This document shows, in pieces, positions 1 through 7,901 of a stretch of DNA of 64,000 nucleotides (positions are counted from its first letter, which is position 1; every line of letters begins with the position of its first letter). The notes beneath the pieces are model-generated. The model ran no database searches, was not told the DNA's origin, and saw only the letters and a program-made list of their open reading frames with translations. The position numbers were made by a program, and so were the translations under genes. Source of the DNA: Clostridium sp. JN-9. GTDB taxonomy: Bacteria; Bacillota; Clostridia; Clostridiales; Clostridiaceae. The stretch lies in assembly GCF_004103695.1 (NCBI RefSeq), contig NZ_CP035280.1:2604001-2668000 (forward strand), written 5' to 3'.

Positions 1-474
1 ACTTACTGTTCCACTTATTATTATGCCATTAGCTGGTATATAACCATATTCCTTGAGTCTAACCCAGCCTAAAGTTGGTATCTTAATTCTATGTCTTTCA
101 ATAGTCCAATCAGTTTCATTGTTTTTGGGAAAGTAGGCTTTAACGTCTTGATTTTTCTTTTTCTTGAATTTTGGGAAACCAGTTTCACCTTTGAAGAACT
201 TCTTAAAAGCTTTTTCCCCATTCATAATAGCTTGTTTAGTAGCTTTGGAAGATACTTCTTTTATCCAAAGTTTATCTACATTGTTAGGAATATACTCATT
301 GTTAAGCCATTTAGAAAAATCCATGCCGCTAACAAATCTTTTTTCTTTTTCATAAACTTCCTTATTATGTGAAACATAAAAGTTATATATGAACCTGCTT
401 ACACCAATTGTTCGATGAATTTTTATTATCTGTTCTTCTGTTGGTTTAATCTCTGTTTTGTATGCTTTTTTCAA
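1..474 (-). CDS. tnpB: IS607/IS605-type TnpB (N-terminal part, runs off window)
   Basis: Reading the minus strand from a TTG at 474 gives 158 codons open to the window edge. The start has an AAGGAAG site (484-490) 9 nt upstream. The product opens MKKAYKTEIKPTEEQ and continues with IGVSRFIYNFY, GEKAFKKFFKGE and FPKFKKKK, typical of the N-terminal domain of TnpB, the RNA-guided nuclease carried by IS605/IS607 elements. No stop or frameshift is seen in the visible part, but the RuvC catalytic residues lie outside the window, so activity cannot be judged. It directly follows the damaged tnpA remnant, as in IS607 elements. The alternative is a decayed copy broken further downstream. Confidence 0.8.
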   Translation of the reverse strand, partial: MKKAYKTEIKPTEEQIIKIHRTIGVSRFIYNFYVSHNKEVYEKEKRFVSGMDFSKWLNNEYIPNNVDKLWIKEVSSKATKQAIMNGEKAFKKFFKGETGFPKFKKKKNQDVKAYFPKNNETDWTIERHRIKIPTLGWVRLKEYGYIPANGIIISGTVS

Positions 475-489
475 CTTCTTTATCTTCCT

Positions 490-905
490 TTATCTTTTTT
501 TATACTTTCTTAAACTATAAATTCTGCAGCTAAAAACATGAAGCATTGAGATTACAGATGTCATTCACTCATCAATAAGTTTATCCCATTTTTGCGATTA
601 TAATTCAATCCACTCCCATAATCTTCAATCACTTCATCTACAATAATTCCTTTTACATTAGCATATTGTTTAAGAAATATAACTTGATTTTTTAAATCAT
701 CTTTTTGATTAGAAGTTGAAACTCTTGTATATATAACTACTTTTTTCCCAGAAGATGTTATACCCATAAACTCTTTATACTGTTCATAAGTATAAAACCG
801 CCTATTTGTTGGTGTTCCGAATGCTTTTAATTTTCCTGCGTTATCCCATCATTATAGTGTTAAAACTGATACAGCAAATTCTTTAGGCTTATAGTTCTTA
901 CTCAA
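490..905 (-). pseudogene. IS607-type serine recombinase TnpA, degenerate
   Basis: Three parts of a TnpA are visible. A TTG at 905 starts a MerR-like DNA-binding segment (KNYKPKEFA, then KLKAFGTPTNRRFYTYEQY). In it the expected Leu-Gln-Arg-Trp-Asp appears as cta-taa-tga-tgg-gat, so two consecutive nonsense codons interrupt the helix. The serine-recombinase core follows at 767-561 (VVIYTRVSTSNQKDDL, catalytic Ser in RVSTS). After NYNRKNGINLL about 60 residues are missing, and the reading resumes in another frame with the C-terminal HVFSCRIYSLRKYKK, ending at 490 just before tnpB. The element therefore cannot make a working TnpA. Confidence 0.85.
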
Positions 906-1081
906 ATATAATCACTCCATTTTTGGTGGTTATGTTATATCATGTCTGAATATATTTGCATATAAACTTATAAACTATTATATCTCTCCTCTTAATGTTA
1001 ATAATACTATTCTAACATATATACGTTTTTAATGGGATATTTAATTCAATTATATTTTAGCAATTGCTGCCAAATCAAAAT

Positions 1082-1123
1082 AAAAAGCAGTATTAATAGC
1101 CTTTAGGCTGCATACTGCTTTTT
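1082..1123 (-). terminator. Terminator of rfbD
   Basis: An inverted repeat (AAAAAGCAGTAT at 1082-1093 pairing with ATACTGCTTTTT at 1112-1123, with an inner TAGCC/GGCTG arm) lies 10 nt past the rfbD stop. On the minus strand it ends in a T run, as expected of an intrinsic terminator. Confidence 0.75.
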
Positions 1124-1132
1124 ACAATATCT

Positions 1133-1972
1133 TTACATGTTTTTTAAATATTCCTCTACTGCTTCTTCCCAAGGTCTTGTTATGTCCCCTGTAGTAAGCT
1201 CCAGCATATAATTTTCAAGTACAGAATATTTCGGCCTTTTTGCAGGTCTTGGGAATTCATCTGTGGTACATGGTACTACATTAATATCTATATTCTTCAG
1301 TTCGAATATTTTCTTTGCAAAATCATACCATGAGCATTTTCCCTTGCAAGTGCAGTGGAATAATCCGTAATTTTTTTCCCGAACAAGCTTTATAATTACT
1401 GCTGCAAGATCCACTGTGCTGGTAGGTGTACCAAACTGATCATTTACCACCTTTATGGTGTCATGTGTCTTGCTTAAATTTATCATGGTTTTAACAAAAT
1501 TATTTCCATCGCCGTACAGCCATGCTGTTCTTACTATATAATGCTTTGGATTAAGAGTTTTAACCAGCTCTTCCCCCTGAAGCTTTGATGCTCCGTAAAC
1601 TGTCTGAGGATTTGGTGTATCAAACTCTGTTAATGGCTTATTAACCTGTCCATCAAAAACATAATCTGTGGAAATCTGAACAATTTCAGCCCCAATGGAG
1701 TAAGCTGCTTCAGCCAGATTCTTTGGTCCTATGGTATTAATTCTATATGCATTATGTACATCTGTCTCGCACTTGTCCACTGCAGTATGAGCTGCACAGT
1801 TAATTATAATATCCGGTCTTTTTTCTGATACCATTTTCTGCACACTGTCATAGTCCGTAATATCCAGATTATTTACATCTGTCAGTATAAGTTCTACAGA
1901 TTTATCACTGCTGTATTGCCTTGTTAATTCTCTTCCCAATTGTCCATTTGATCCTGTTATAAGTATTTTCAT
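1133..1972 (-). CDS. rfbD: dTDP-4-dehydrorhamnose reductase
   Basis: This 279-aa SDR-family enzyme catalyses the last step of dTDP-L-rhamnose synthesis, NADPH-dependent reduction of dTDP-4-keto-rhamnose, in the cytoplasm. The Rossmann motif GSNGQLG is at residues 7-13, STDYVFDG near 101 and the catalytic Tyr126-x3-Lys130 in YGASK. Length is normal for the family. The start has an AAGGAGATG site just upstream. It is transcribed alone, divergently from the glycerophosphotransferase gene, and lies about 14 kb from the rfbA-rfbB-rfbC operon that makes its substrate. It has its own terminator. Confidence 0.95.
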   Translation of the reverse strand: MKILITGSNGQLGRELTRQYSSDKSVELILTDVNNLDITDYDSVQKMVSEKRPDIIINCAAHTAVDKCETDVHNAYRINTIGPKNLAEAAYSIGAEIVQISTDYVFDGQVNKPLTEFDTPNPQTVYGASKLQGEELVKTLNPKHYIVRTAWLYGDGNNFVKTMINLSKTHDTIKVVNDQFGTPTSTVDLAAVIIKLVREKNYGLFHCTCKGKCSWYDFAKKIFELKNIDINVVPCTTDEFPRPAKRPKYSVLENYMLELTTGDITRPWEEAVEEYLKNM

Positions 1973-2014
1973 TTCATTTACATCTCCTTAATAAATTAAG
2001 TAGGAATAATCCTT

Positions 2015-2042
2015 ATTATATCACATACTACATAAAGTATAA
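2015..2042 (-). promoter_or_regulatory. Likely promoter of rfbD
   Basis: Reading the minus strand, TATAAT (2020-2015) is preceded after 16 nt by a weak -35, TTATAC (2042-2037). It lies about 45 bp upstream of the rfbD start. The -35 is poor, so confidence is moderate. Confidence 0.4.
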
Positions 2043-2129
2043 ATTAATACTTTGTTCACAACTTTGCCATAATAATGTCATTGTATAAATGTATTATTAA
2101 TATGAATACTAAATGCGAGGATGGCAGGG

Positions 2130-3290
2130 ATGAATAAAACTATTAAAATACTTAAGCAGTCAGGTTATCTAATAATTGCTCTATTTTTACGTTTATTTCC
2201 TAAAAAAAGAAACAGGTGGGTATTTGGAGCCTGGTTTGGCACCTCCTTTTCTGACAACAGCAAATATCTTTATTTAAAAGTCATAAAGGATTACAAAGAT
2301 ATTGAAGCTGTGTGGATAACAAAAGATAAGGATGAAATTAAATACATAAACAGCCATGGAGGCAAAGCTCTTTTATATGGTTCATTTACTGCCGATTATT
2401 ATGCTGCCACTGCTGATGTGGTTTTCATGACCCATAACTATGTGGATTTATCCCCCATGTATTTAATAAAGAAGGCATACAAGGTTCAGCTTTGGCATGG
2501 AGTTGCCTTTAAAAAAATAGGCAGAGATGCCATTAAAAATAATGACCAAAATATATTCCAAAGCTTAAAAAGCAAAATAATAAATGTATGGGAGGACTGC
2601 GACCTTTACATTGCCCCCTCTGATGAATATAGCAATAAGGTAAAGAGTGCTTTCAATACAACAGATGACAAAATATTAAAAGTTGGACAACCCAGAAATG
2701 ATATTTTTTTTAATGAAAACACAGCAAGGCATAAATTCCCTGATAAAAAAATAATTACATATATGCCAACCTTCAGGGACAACAAGGATTTTTCCTTTGA
2801 TTTTAGTAAGTTAAATGATTCTCAGGAGGAAGCACTAAATTCCCTTTTAAATAAATATAATGCAGTTATCATACAAAAGAAGCACTTTGTAAATGCCAGC
2901 TATAGCAAATTCAAAAATTCCACTGAGGAGAATGTTATAAATTTAAATAAGGTGGATACACAGGAACTTCTCCATTCATCAGATATACTGATTACGGACT
3001 ATTCAAGCTGCTATTTTGATTTTTTATTACTAGACAGACCAATTATACACTTTGTATATGATTATAAATACTACAGTGAAAAAGACAGAGGAGTATACTA
3101 TGACATCAAGGATGTATGCGGAGGAAAAATATGCTTTGACTTTGGTTCTCTTCTTAAAAGCATGGAAGCATATTTAAAAGATCCTTCTCTGGATTCAGAC
3201 CAGAGGAGTAAGGTCAGGCGGCAATTTGTTACCTATGATGATGGCAACAGTTCAGATAAAATAATAAAATACATTTTGGGGAGGTTTTAA
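2130..3290 (+). CDS. CDP-glycerol glycerophosphotransferase (TagB/TagF-like)
   Basis: The protein belongs to the CDP-glycerol:poly(glycerophosphate) glycerophosphotransferase family, which moves glycerol-phosphate from CDP-glycerol to a lipid-linked acceptor in wall teichoic acid synthesis at the inner face of the membrane. Motifs, numbered from the ATG at 2121, are LWHG (124-127), YMPTFRD (214-220) and TDYSSCYFDF (292-301). About 386-389 aa is close to the size of the primase TagB and much shorter than the polymerase TagF, so a single-addition role is plausible but unproven. I prefer the ATG at 2130 because the only Shine-Dalgarno-like GAGG ends 9 nt before it and abuts the ATG at 2121. tagD follows after 1 nt and would supply the CDP-glycerol. 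Confidence 0.85.
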   Translation: MNKTIKILKQSGYLIIALFLRLFPKKRNRWVFGAWFGTSFSDNSKYLYLKVIKDYKDIEAVWITKDKDEIKYINSHGGKALLYGSFTADYYAATADVVFMTHNYVDLSPMYLIKKAYKVQLWHGVAFKKIGRDAIKNNDQNIFQSLKSKIINVWEDCDLYIAPSDEYSNKVKSAFNTTDDKILKVGQPRNDIFFNENTARHKFPDKKIITYMPTFRDNKDFSFDFSKLNDSQEEALNSLLNKYNAVIIQKKHFVNASYSKFKNSTEENVINLNKVDTQELLHSSDILITDYSSCYFDFLLLDRPIIHFVYDYKYYSEKDRGVYYDIKDVCGGKICFDFGSLLKSMEAYLKDPSLDSDQRSKVRRQFVTYDDGNSSDKIIKYILGRF

Positions 3291-3291
3291 T

Positions 3292-3684
3292 TTGAAAAAG
3301 GTAATAACCTATGGCACATTTGATTTATTCCACTATGGCCATGTAAATTTACTCAAGCGTGCAAAAGCTTTAGGTGATTATTTAATTGTAGGACTGTCAA
3401 CGGATGGGTTTAATCAGATTAAGAACAAAACTGCTCATTTCCCCTATGAGGAGAGGAAAGAAATATTAGAAGCTATAAAATATGTAGATCAGGTAATACC
3501 TGAAGAAAACTGGGAACAGAAGATATCAGACATAAAAAAATATGATGTAGACGTATTTGTCATGGGTGATGACTGGAGAGGAAAGTTCGACTTCCTTAAA
3601 GAATACTGCCAAGTGGTTTATTTACCAAGAACCAAAGGAATTTCCACAACAAAAATCAAATACGATTTACTACACGCTCGATAA
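3292..3684 (+). CDS. tagD: Glycerol-3-phosphate cytidylyltransferase
   Basis: This 130-aa enzyme makes CDP-glycerol from CTP and glycerol-3-phosphate. It opens with the nucleotidyltransferase signature YGTFDLFHYGH (HxGH at residues 14-17) and has the C-terminal RTKGISTTKI motif of the family. Length matches TagD. The start is TTG at 3292 with GGGGAGG about 7 nt upstream, inside the end of the preceding gene. The 1-nt gap to the glycerophosphotransferase gene implies co-translation. The pair supplies and uses CDP-glycerol. A heptamer repeat array lies directly downstream. Confidence 0.95.
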   Translation: MKKVITYGTFDLFHYGHVNLLKRAKALGDYLIVGLSTDGFNQIKNKTAHFPYEERKEILEAIKYVDQVIPEENWEQKISDIKKYDVDVFVMGDDWRGKFDFLKEYCQVVYLPRTKGISTTKIKYDLLHAR

Positions 3685-3686
3685 AG

Positions 3687-3730
3687 CTAAGAACTAAGAA
3701 GTAAGAACTTTTTTAGCTAAGAGGTAAGAG
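3687..3730 (+). repeat. Heptamer tandem repeats (CTAAGAA-type)
   Basis: Units of about 7 bp such as CTAAGAA, CTAAGAA, GTAAGAA, then a T run, then CTAAGAG, GTAAGAG start 3 bp after tagD. The same motif in inverse orientation recurs at 6357-6414. See findings. Confidence 0.7.
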
Positions 3731-3861
3731 TTTTTTATATATTAAATAAATTATAACTTTTGATATGTATTTTTTTTAATAAATGTGATAGAATAAGGTA
3801 AAGAGTGAGTTACGAATTTTGTAATCAGCTTAATTGTATATGTGTTTAGGAAATTTTCTTA

Positions 3862-3891
3862 TAACCAGTTGCTCTCGCAAAGCTACTGGTT
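3862..3891 (-). terminator. Hairpin at the end of the small membrane-protein gene
   Basis: AACCAGTTGC and GCTACTGGTT form a stem around TCTCGCAAA. It overlaps the stop codon of the minus-strand gene at 3883. The T run after it is weak, so termination is probable rather than certain. Confidence 0.5.
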
Positions 3892-4095
3892 AGTTTCTTT
3901 TTTGTCTTTCTTATTTTTGTTATCTATATCTAAGGCTAATTCAGATGAAACACCTTTCTTATTAGCCTTTGCTTTACCTTTAAGTGAAACGCCCTTATCC
4001 TGTTTATAGCAAAATCCAAGCACCATAGCCACAAGAGCCAGAGCGGTTACACATAAAGCAATTAGAGCAAAAAAGGAGTTATTCATTTCTACCAC
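3883..4095 (-). CDS. Small single-pass membrane protein, unknown
   Basis: A 70-aa product with one hydrophobic segment (about residues 8-28, from FALIALCVT to VLGFCY) followed by a charged tail rich in Lys and Asp (KGKAKANKKG, then DNKNKKDKKE). A strong AGGAGGTGG-type site sits just upstream of the ATG, supporting a real gene. It looks like an N-out/C-in anchored protein with a basic cytoplasmic tail. I do not recognise a family. It lies alone between tagD and the ISLre2-type element, read toward tagD. Confidence 0.6.
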   Translation of the reverse strand: MVEMNNSFFALIALCVTALALVAMVLGFCYKQDKGVSLKGKAKANKKGVSSELALDIDNKNKKDKKETNQ

Positions 4096-4303
4096 CTCCT
4101 TTCCTGCTTTTTACTAGCTCCGTAACCCACCCATGTTGTTGTGGTACTTGGAAAGAAGGTGTCAACACAAATACTTTTGCCCACATAAATCATGTAAAAA
4201 TATTTTGCTTTTTTAGTATAACATATTTTTAATAGTAATAACATCTGTTTTGCTATTATTTTTCAATTAGAGTAAGTAAAATATTTTTGGGCAAAAAATA
4301 AGG

Positions 4304-4339
4304 AAAGGCCACCAGCAAATACCATGCCGGTAGGCCTTT
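4304..4339 (+). terminator. Hairpin upstream of the ISLre2-type transposase
   Basis: AAAGGCC (4304-4310) pairs with GGCCTTT (4333-4339), with extra ACC/GGT pairing inside and T-rich sequence after. It could block incoming transcription into the transposase gene, a common arrangement in insertion sequences. Confidence 0.5.
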
Positions 4340-4401
4340 TATTCATATTAAAGACCTTATATAATTTATTTACCACAACAAATATAGAAGGGAGTTTTAA
4401 T

Positions 4402-5871
4402 ATGAATGATATAATTTTAGACGAATTGAAGTTGAATTTCAATGATATAGAGAAAGAAATTTTTGGGATAGTCTGCGAAGCAGGTTTAGCAGCTATTAAA
4501 AGTATGTTGGAAAAATTAGACGAAGTGTTATCTGAAAGTAGAGATAAGAAAAGATATAGGTATAAATTTAAAACAGAAAAAACAATTCAAACAACAATGG
4601 GAGATTTAACTTTTAGTAGAAGATATTATATTGATAGGTATGCTCAAAAGGGAGTTTTTCTTTTGGACAAAGTCTTAGATTTAAATTTAGTAGGAAGGAC
4701 TAGTGAAAATCTTATTGAAAGAATGATTGATAGTGCAGTTGATAGTTCTTATAGAAAAAGTGCAGCTAAGATTGAGAAATCAACTTTAAGTAAAATAAGC
4801 CATCAAACTATTAAGAATAAAGTGGATTATTTAGGTGATTTAATACGTAAGATTGAGAATGAAAGAGTTGCAAAGTATATAAAAGGAAAACTTAAAGGTA
4901 AAAAAGAAGTAGATATACTCTTTGAAGAAAAAGACGGAGCCTACTTGAGAATACAGGGAAAGAAGCACAAACAGGAGATTAAAGTAGCTAAGGTTTATGA
5001 AGGTTGGGTTAAAGATAGCGGTAGCTATCGAACAACAGGAACTATATACTTTTCAGGATATGAAGAAGGAGAGATCTTCGATAACATAGTTAATAGCGGT
5101 ATCGCTGAAATCTATAACGAAGATAAAATTCAATACACTATTCTTAACGGTGACGGAGCCTCTTGGATTAGTGCAGAAACGGAAAATAATATACAAAAGA
5201 TATATCAGCTAGATTTATTTCATATATTTCAGAAGGCAAGTCGCAAGATAAAAAGTGATGAATCTAGAAAAATAATAAAAAAGCTTCTAAGGAAAAAAAG
5301 ATATGATAAAGTTTTAGAAAAACTTAAAGAATTTATAGCTTCAGAAGAGGATGAAAAGAGGAAAAAAGAATTAGAAGAAGTATATAGTTACTACAATAAT
5401 AATTTTGATGCACTCACAAGATATGAGGATAGAAAAGAAATTGTTTTGCCAGCGCCCCCTGACGGAGTCGAATATAAAGGATTAGGCACCATGGAAAGCA
5501 GCATAAGAAATGTTATAGCTTCAAGGATGAAAGATAATGGAACAGCATGGTCTATACAAGGAGCTAATAATATGAGTAAGATACTTTGTCTAAAGCATTC
5601 TGGCGATTTAAGAGCAAAACTTAAAGATATATTGAGAAATAGCAAAGTCGTAGACTTCATAAATATAAATAAAGTTATCAAAGAGCAGTTAAACGAGTCA
5701 AAAATAACTATAAATAATGAGGTTAAAGCTCTTCTAAAAGAACAGAAAAAAGCTAGAAAGTATAATGAAAGTATGCAAAGCAGTATAATATATGGACAAG
5801 GGAAAAAGACTAGAACAAGTTATATATTAAATGGTCTATCGACCTTTGATTTTTTTGCCGAAATACTGTAG
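4402..5871 (+). CDS. ISLre2 family transposase (UPF0236)
   Basis: The 489-aa product starts MNDIILDELKLNF and carries family landmarks: a Lys/Arg-rich KTEKTIQTTMGDLTFSRR-type segment near residue 60, LNGDGASWI near 255 and LFHIFQKASRKI near 280, and a C-terminal part containing MESSIRNVIASRMK. Length fits the family. The ATG at 4402 is preferred over an upstream in-frame ATG at 4324, because it has GAAGGGAG 8-15 nt upstream and the upstream stretch falls within the hairpin. No frameshift is visible. It lies between tagD and the epimerase gene in a surface-polysaccharide locus and probably interrupts it. Confidence 0.85.
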   Translation: MNDIILDELKLNFNDIEKEIFGIVCEAGLAAIKSMLEKLDEVLSESRDKKRYRYKFKTEKTIQTTMGDLTFSRRYYIDRYAQKGVFLLDKVLDLNLVGRTSENLIERMIDSAVDSSYRKSAAKIEKSTLSKISHQTIKNKVDYLGDLIRKIENERVAKYIKGKLKGKKEVDILFEEKDGAYLRIQGKKHKQEIKVAKVYEGWVKDSGSYRTTGTIYFSGYEEGEIFDNIVNSGIAEIYNEDKIQYTILNGDGASWISAETENNIQKIYQLDLFHIFQKASRKIKSDESRKIIKKLLRKKRYDKVLEKLKEFIASEEDEKRKKELEEVYSYYNNNFDALTRYEDRKEIVLPAPPDGVEYKGLGTMESSIRNVIASRMKDNGTAWSIQGANNMSKILCLKHSGDLRAKLKDILRNSKVVDFININKVIKEQLNESKITINNEVKALLKEQKKARKYNESMQSSIIYGQGKKTRTSYILNGLSTFDFFAEIL

Positions 5872-6054
5872 TTATGTAATTATGGAAAATGAATCCAAAA
5901 AGTAACGGGCAAGTTTACCCAAAACAAGAAAGGTATAATATTACTAAATAACCAATGGCTGCGCCATATAAATTTTTACTGTGACTTTCAATTAATACTA
6001 ATTTATATATTATATAAATTTTGATATAATATAAGTAAACATATAGAAATAAAA

Positions 6055-6076
6055 ATAGGGTGCTTCAACACCCTAT
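6055..6076. terminator. Terminator-like hairpin
   Basis: ATAGGGTG pairs with CACCCTAT around a 6-nt loop. Its flank is A-rich upstream, so on the minus strand it is followed by T residues. Confidence 0.5.
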
Positions 6077-6290
6077 AGTATACAATACTAGTTGCTTAGG
6101 CAACTGGTATCACTATTTAGTATTTAACTAAAAAATAGTAGCTATCCAATTGTGGCTGGGGCTATTATTTTTTTTGACATTTTTTCTATAATTAATATCA
6201 ATTATAATTGCATAGATGGATGGACTGAAGACATTGAAAACTGCCTTTCCAGAAGCAAATATTCCATATTTAGTAATAGCAAAAAAATAA

Positions 6291-6325
6291 AAATTACTAC
6301 AGGAGTTTGCCTCCCATAGTAATTT
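6291..6325. terminator. Terminator-like hairpin
   Basis: AAATTACTA (6291-6299) pairs with TAGTAATTT (6317-6325), with an inner GGAG/CTCC stem. It may be the orphan terminator of the lost gene just upstream. Confidence 0.5.
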
Positions 6326-6356
6326 CCAATTTTAATTAATCATATCTAATTTACGC

Positions 6357-6414
6357 GACTCTTACTTCTTACTTCTTACTTAAAAAACCTCTTACCTCTT
6401 ACCTCTTAGTTAAA
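6357..6414 (-). repeat. Heptamer tandem repeats, inverse of 3687-3730
   Basis: On the minus strand it reads CTAAGAG-GTAAGAG-GTAAGAG, a T run, then GTAAGAA-GTAAGAA-GTAAGAG. It begins at the stop codon of the epimerase gene. With the array at 3687 it brackets the ISLre2-type element and the small membrane-protein gene. Confidence 0.7.
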
Positions 6415-7303
6415 TCTTTCCCTTTTCCCTCAAGTAATCTATCTGTATCTTCACTCCCTGCTCAAATGTCATTGGTGAATATCCAAAGTCCCTTTTAGCA
6501 GTTTCATAGTCAAAGGTAAAACTCTTATTTACTCTGTTAATCATGGACATATTAATAATTGTTTTAGGTTTTATAAGTTTATACCCAAGGAAGCCCAATC
6601 TTGCCATGGCTACAGGTATATGCATTATAAGTATGGGTCTATTTAAATTTTTCTTTATTTCATATATCATTTTGCTGTATTCTATAGGATCTGCTCCAGG
6701 AATATTGTATTCATTTTTATTCAGCTTTTCATTAAACATAGAAGTAATTACTGCATCTGCCACATCATAAACATGAACAGGCTGCTTTAAGCCATTACCC
6801 TTTCCTATTATAGGAAAGAATTTATACTTATTCATAAAGTTTATGAGAGTTAAAATATTTTTGTCCTTATCAATGCCGTACAACATGGTAGGTCTTATAA
6901 TTACTGTGTTCTGTCTGCTGCTGTTAATAATGGCCTCAGCACTTTTCATTCTTTCAACCAGGTTAATTTCCTTTGGATCCTTGCTGTTTATCTTTTGAAA
7001 TCTGCTGGTAGAGCCTACAAATACAGCTTTCTTAATTAACCTGTTTTGACTGTCAAGAGCATTGAGAAAATACTTTGCATGCCAGATGCCTCCTATATGT
7101 ATTATATAGTCAACCCCTTCAACTGCATTGTATATAGAGTCTTCATCAGTGAAATCTCCAAAAGCAAACTCCACTCCTGTATCTTTAAGTATGTCAATTT
7201 TACTGCTTTTTCTAACAAAGCATCTTACATTTTCATTTCTTTTTACAAGCTTTTTAACTATTACCTCTCCAAGCTGTGATGTAGCTCCTGTAACTAATAT
7301 CAT
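6410..7303 (-). CDS. NAD(P)-binding epimerase-like protein (atypical SDR)
   Basis: A 297-aa Rossmann protein. It opens with ILVTGATSQLGEVIVKKL (glycine-rich nucleotide site at residues 5-12), and has an acidic FGDFTDEDS loop near residue 50 and a VGSTSRFQK segment near 95-103 where SDR enzymes carry the catalytic Ser/Thr. A clear Tyr-x3-Lys is not seen, which suggests an atypical SDR or NmrA-like protein rather than a standard epimerase. It is the last gene of the minus-strand surface-polysaccharide block, 25 nt after the sugar transferase gene. A role in nucleotide-sugar or lipid-linked sugar modification is inferred from position only. Confidence 0.75.
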   Translation of the reverse strand: MILVTGATSQLGEVIVKKLVKRNENVRCFVRKSSKIDILKDTGVEFAFGDFTDEDSIYNAVEGVDYIIHIGGIWHAKYFLNALDSQNRLIKKAVFVGSTSRFQKINSKDPKEINLVERMKSAEAIINSSRQNTVIIRPTMLYGIDKDKNILTLINFMNKYKFFPIIGKGNGLKQPVHVYDVADAVITSMFNEKLNKNEYNIPGADPIEYSKMIYEIKKNLNRPILIMHIPVAMARLGFLGYKLIKPKTIINMSMINRVNKSFTFDYETAKRDFGYSPMTFEQGVKIQIDYLREKGKI

Positions 7304-7328
7304 ATGGAATTACCCCTTTAAATGTGTT

Positions 7329-7889
7329 TTAATTTGTTATATCCTTCTTAAGTAACACATTGACAAATGTATTTATTATAATTTTAAAATCCAGTGCTAA
7401 ACTTTTATTCCGCACATAGTATTCATCCAGTGCAGTCTTTTCTTCATCTGTTACATTATCTCTTCCGTTTACCTGTGCATATCCTGTTAACCCTGGCACA
7501 CATTTGTTTACACCTTTTTTGTCTCTCATTTCTATAAGTTCATATTGGTTGTACAGTGCGGGCCTTGGACCTACAAAGCTCATTTCACCCTTAATTATAT
7601 TTAATATCTGAGGCAGCTCATCCAAGCTGGTTTTTCTTAAAAATGAACCTATCTTTGTTATGTAGCTTGCTGCATTGGTAAACTTATCTGTTGCCAGATT
7701 AGGTGTATTAACATACATGGTCCTGAACTTATATATAAGAAACTCCTCTTTGTCTTTTCCAATTCTTCTCTGCCTAAAAAAAACAGGGCCCTTTGAATCC
7801 ATTTTAATTATTATACTTATTATTATTAAAATAGGACTGAATATTATTAAAAACAAAAGAGAAAAAAGCAAATCTAATATTCTTTTCAT
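7329..7889 (-). CDS. Short polyprenyl-phosphate sugar phosphotransferase (PglC/EpsL-like)
   Basis: A 186-aa initiating glycosyl-1-phosphate transferase that places the first sugar-phosphate on undecaprenyl phosphate. One re-entrant hydrophobic helix occupies about residues 1-28. Catalytic-domain motifs follow: GPVFFRQRRIGKD, KFRTM, a Leu-Asp-Glu-Leu-Pro-Gln segment, SFVGPRPAL and PGLTGYAQVNGR. It lacks the large N-terminal membrane domain of WbaP-type enzymes, so it is the small PglC-like form. It starts 12 nt after the PglF/CapD-like dehydratase gene, which may make its substrate. A good GGAGGG site precedes the ATG. Confidence 0.9.
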   Translation of the reverse strand: MKRILDLLFSLLFLIIFSPILIIISIIIKMDSKGPVFFRQRRIGKDKEEFLIYKFRTMYVNTPNLATDKFTNAASYITKIGSFLRKTSLDELPQILNIIKGEMSFVGPRPALYNQYELIEMRDKKGVNKCVPGLTGYAQVNGRDNVTDEEKTALDEYYVRNKSLALDFKIIINTFVNVLLKKDITN

Positions 7890-7901
7890 AACAGCCCTCC
7901 G

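Larger units (their letters stand above)
4158..5933 (+). mobile_element. ISLre2-type insertion sequence (ends approximate)
   Basis: The limits are guessed from a transposase gene and two flanking segments with partial inverted similarity: AAATACTTTTGCCCA near 4169-4183, and GGGCAAGTTTACCC at 5907-5920, whose complement reads GGGTAAACTTGCCC. The match is imperfect and no target duplication is clear, so the ends may be off by tens of bases. Confidence 0.4.
5872..6356. other. Non-coding region with hairpins and gene debris
   Basis: This stretch holds the right end of the ISLre2-type element, a GGGTG/CACCC hairpin (6055-6076), an AGTTGC/GCAACT hairpin near 6091-6106 and a 24-codon reading from 6213 (starting MDGLKTLKTAFPEAN) that ends just before a strong hairpin at 6291-6325. 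The short reading looks like the end of a lost gene. Nothing intact is seen. Confidence 0.5.

Noticed and set aside
6213-6287. Short ORF beginning MDGLKTLKTAF before a hairpin
   Set aside because: Too short, with no ribosome site; kept only as probable gene debris.
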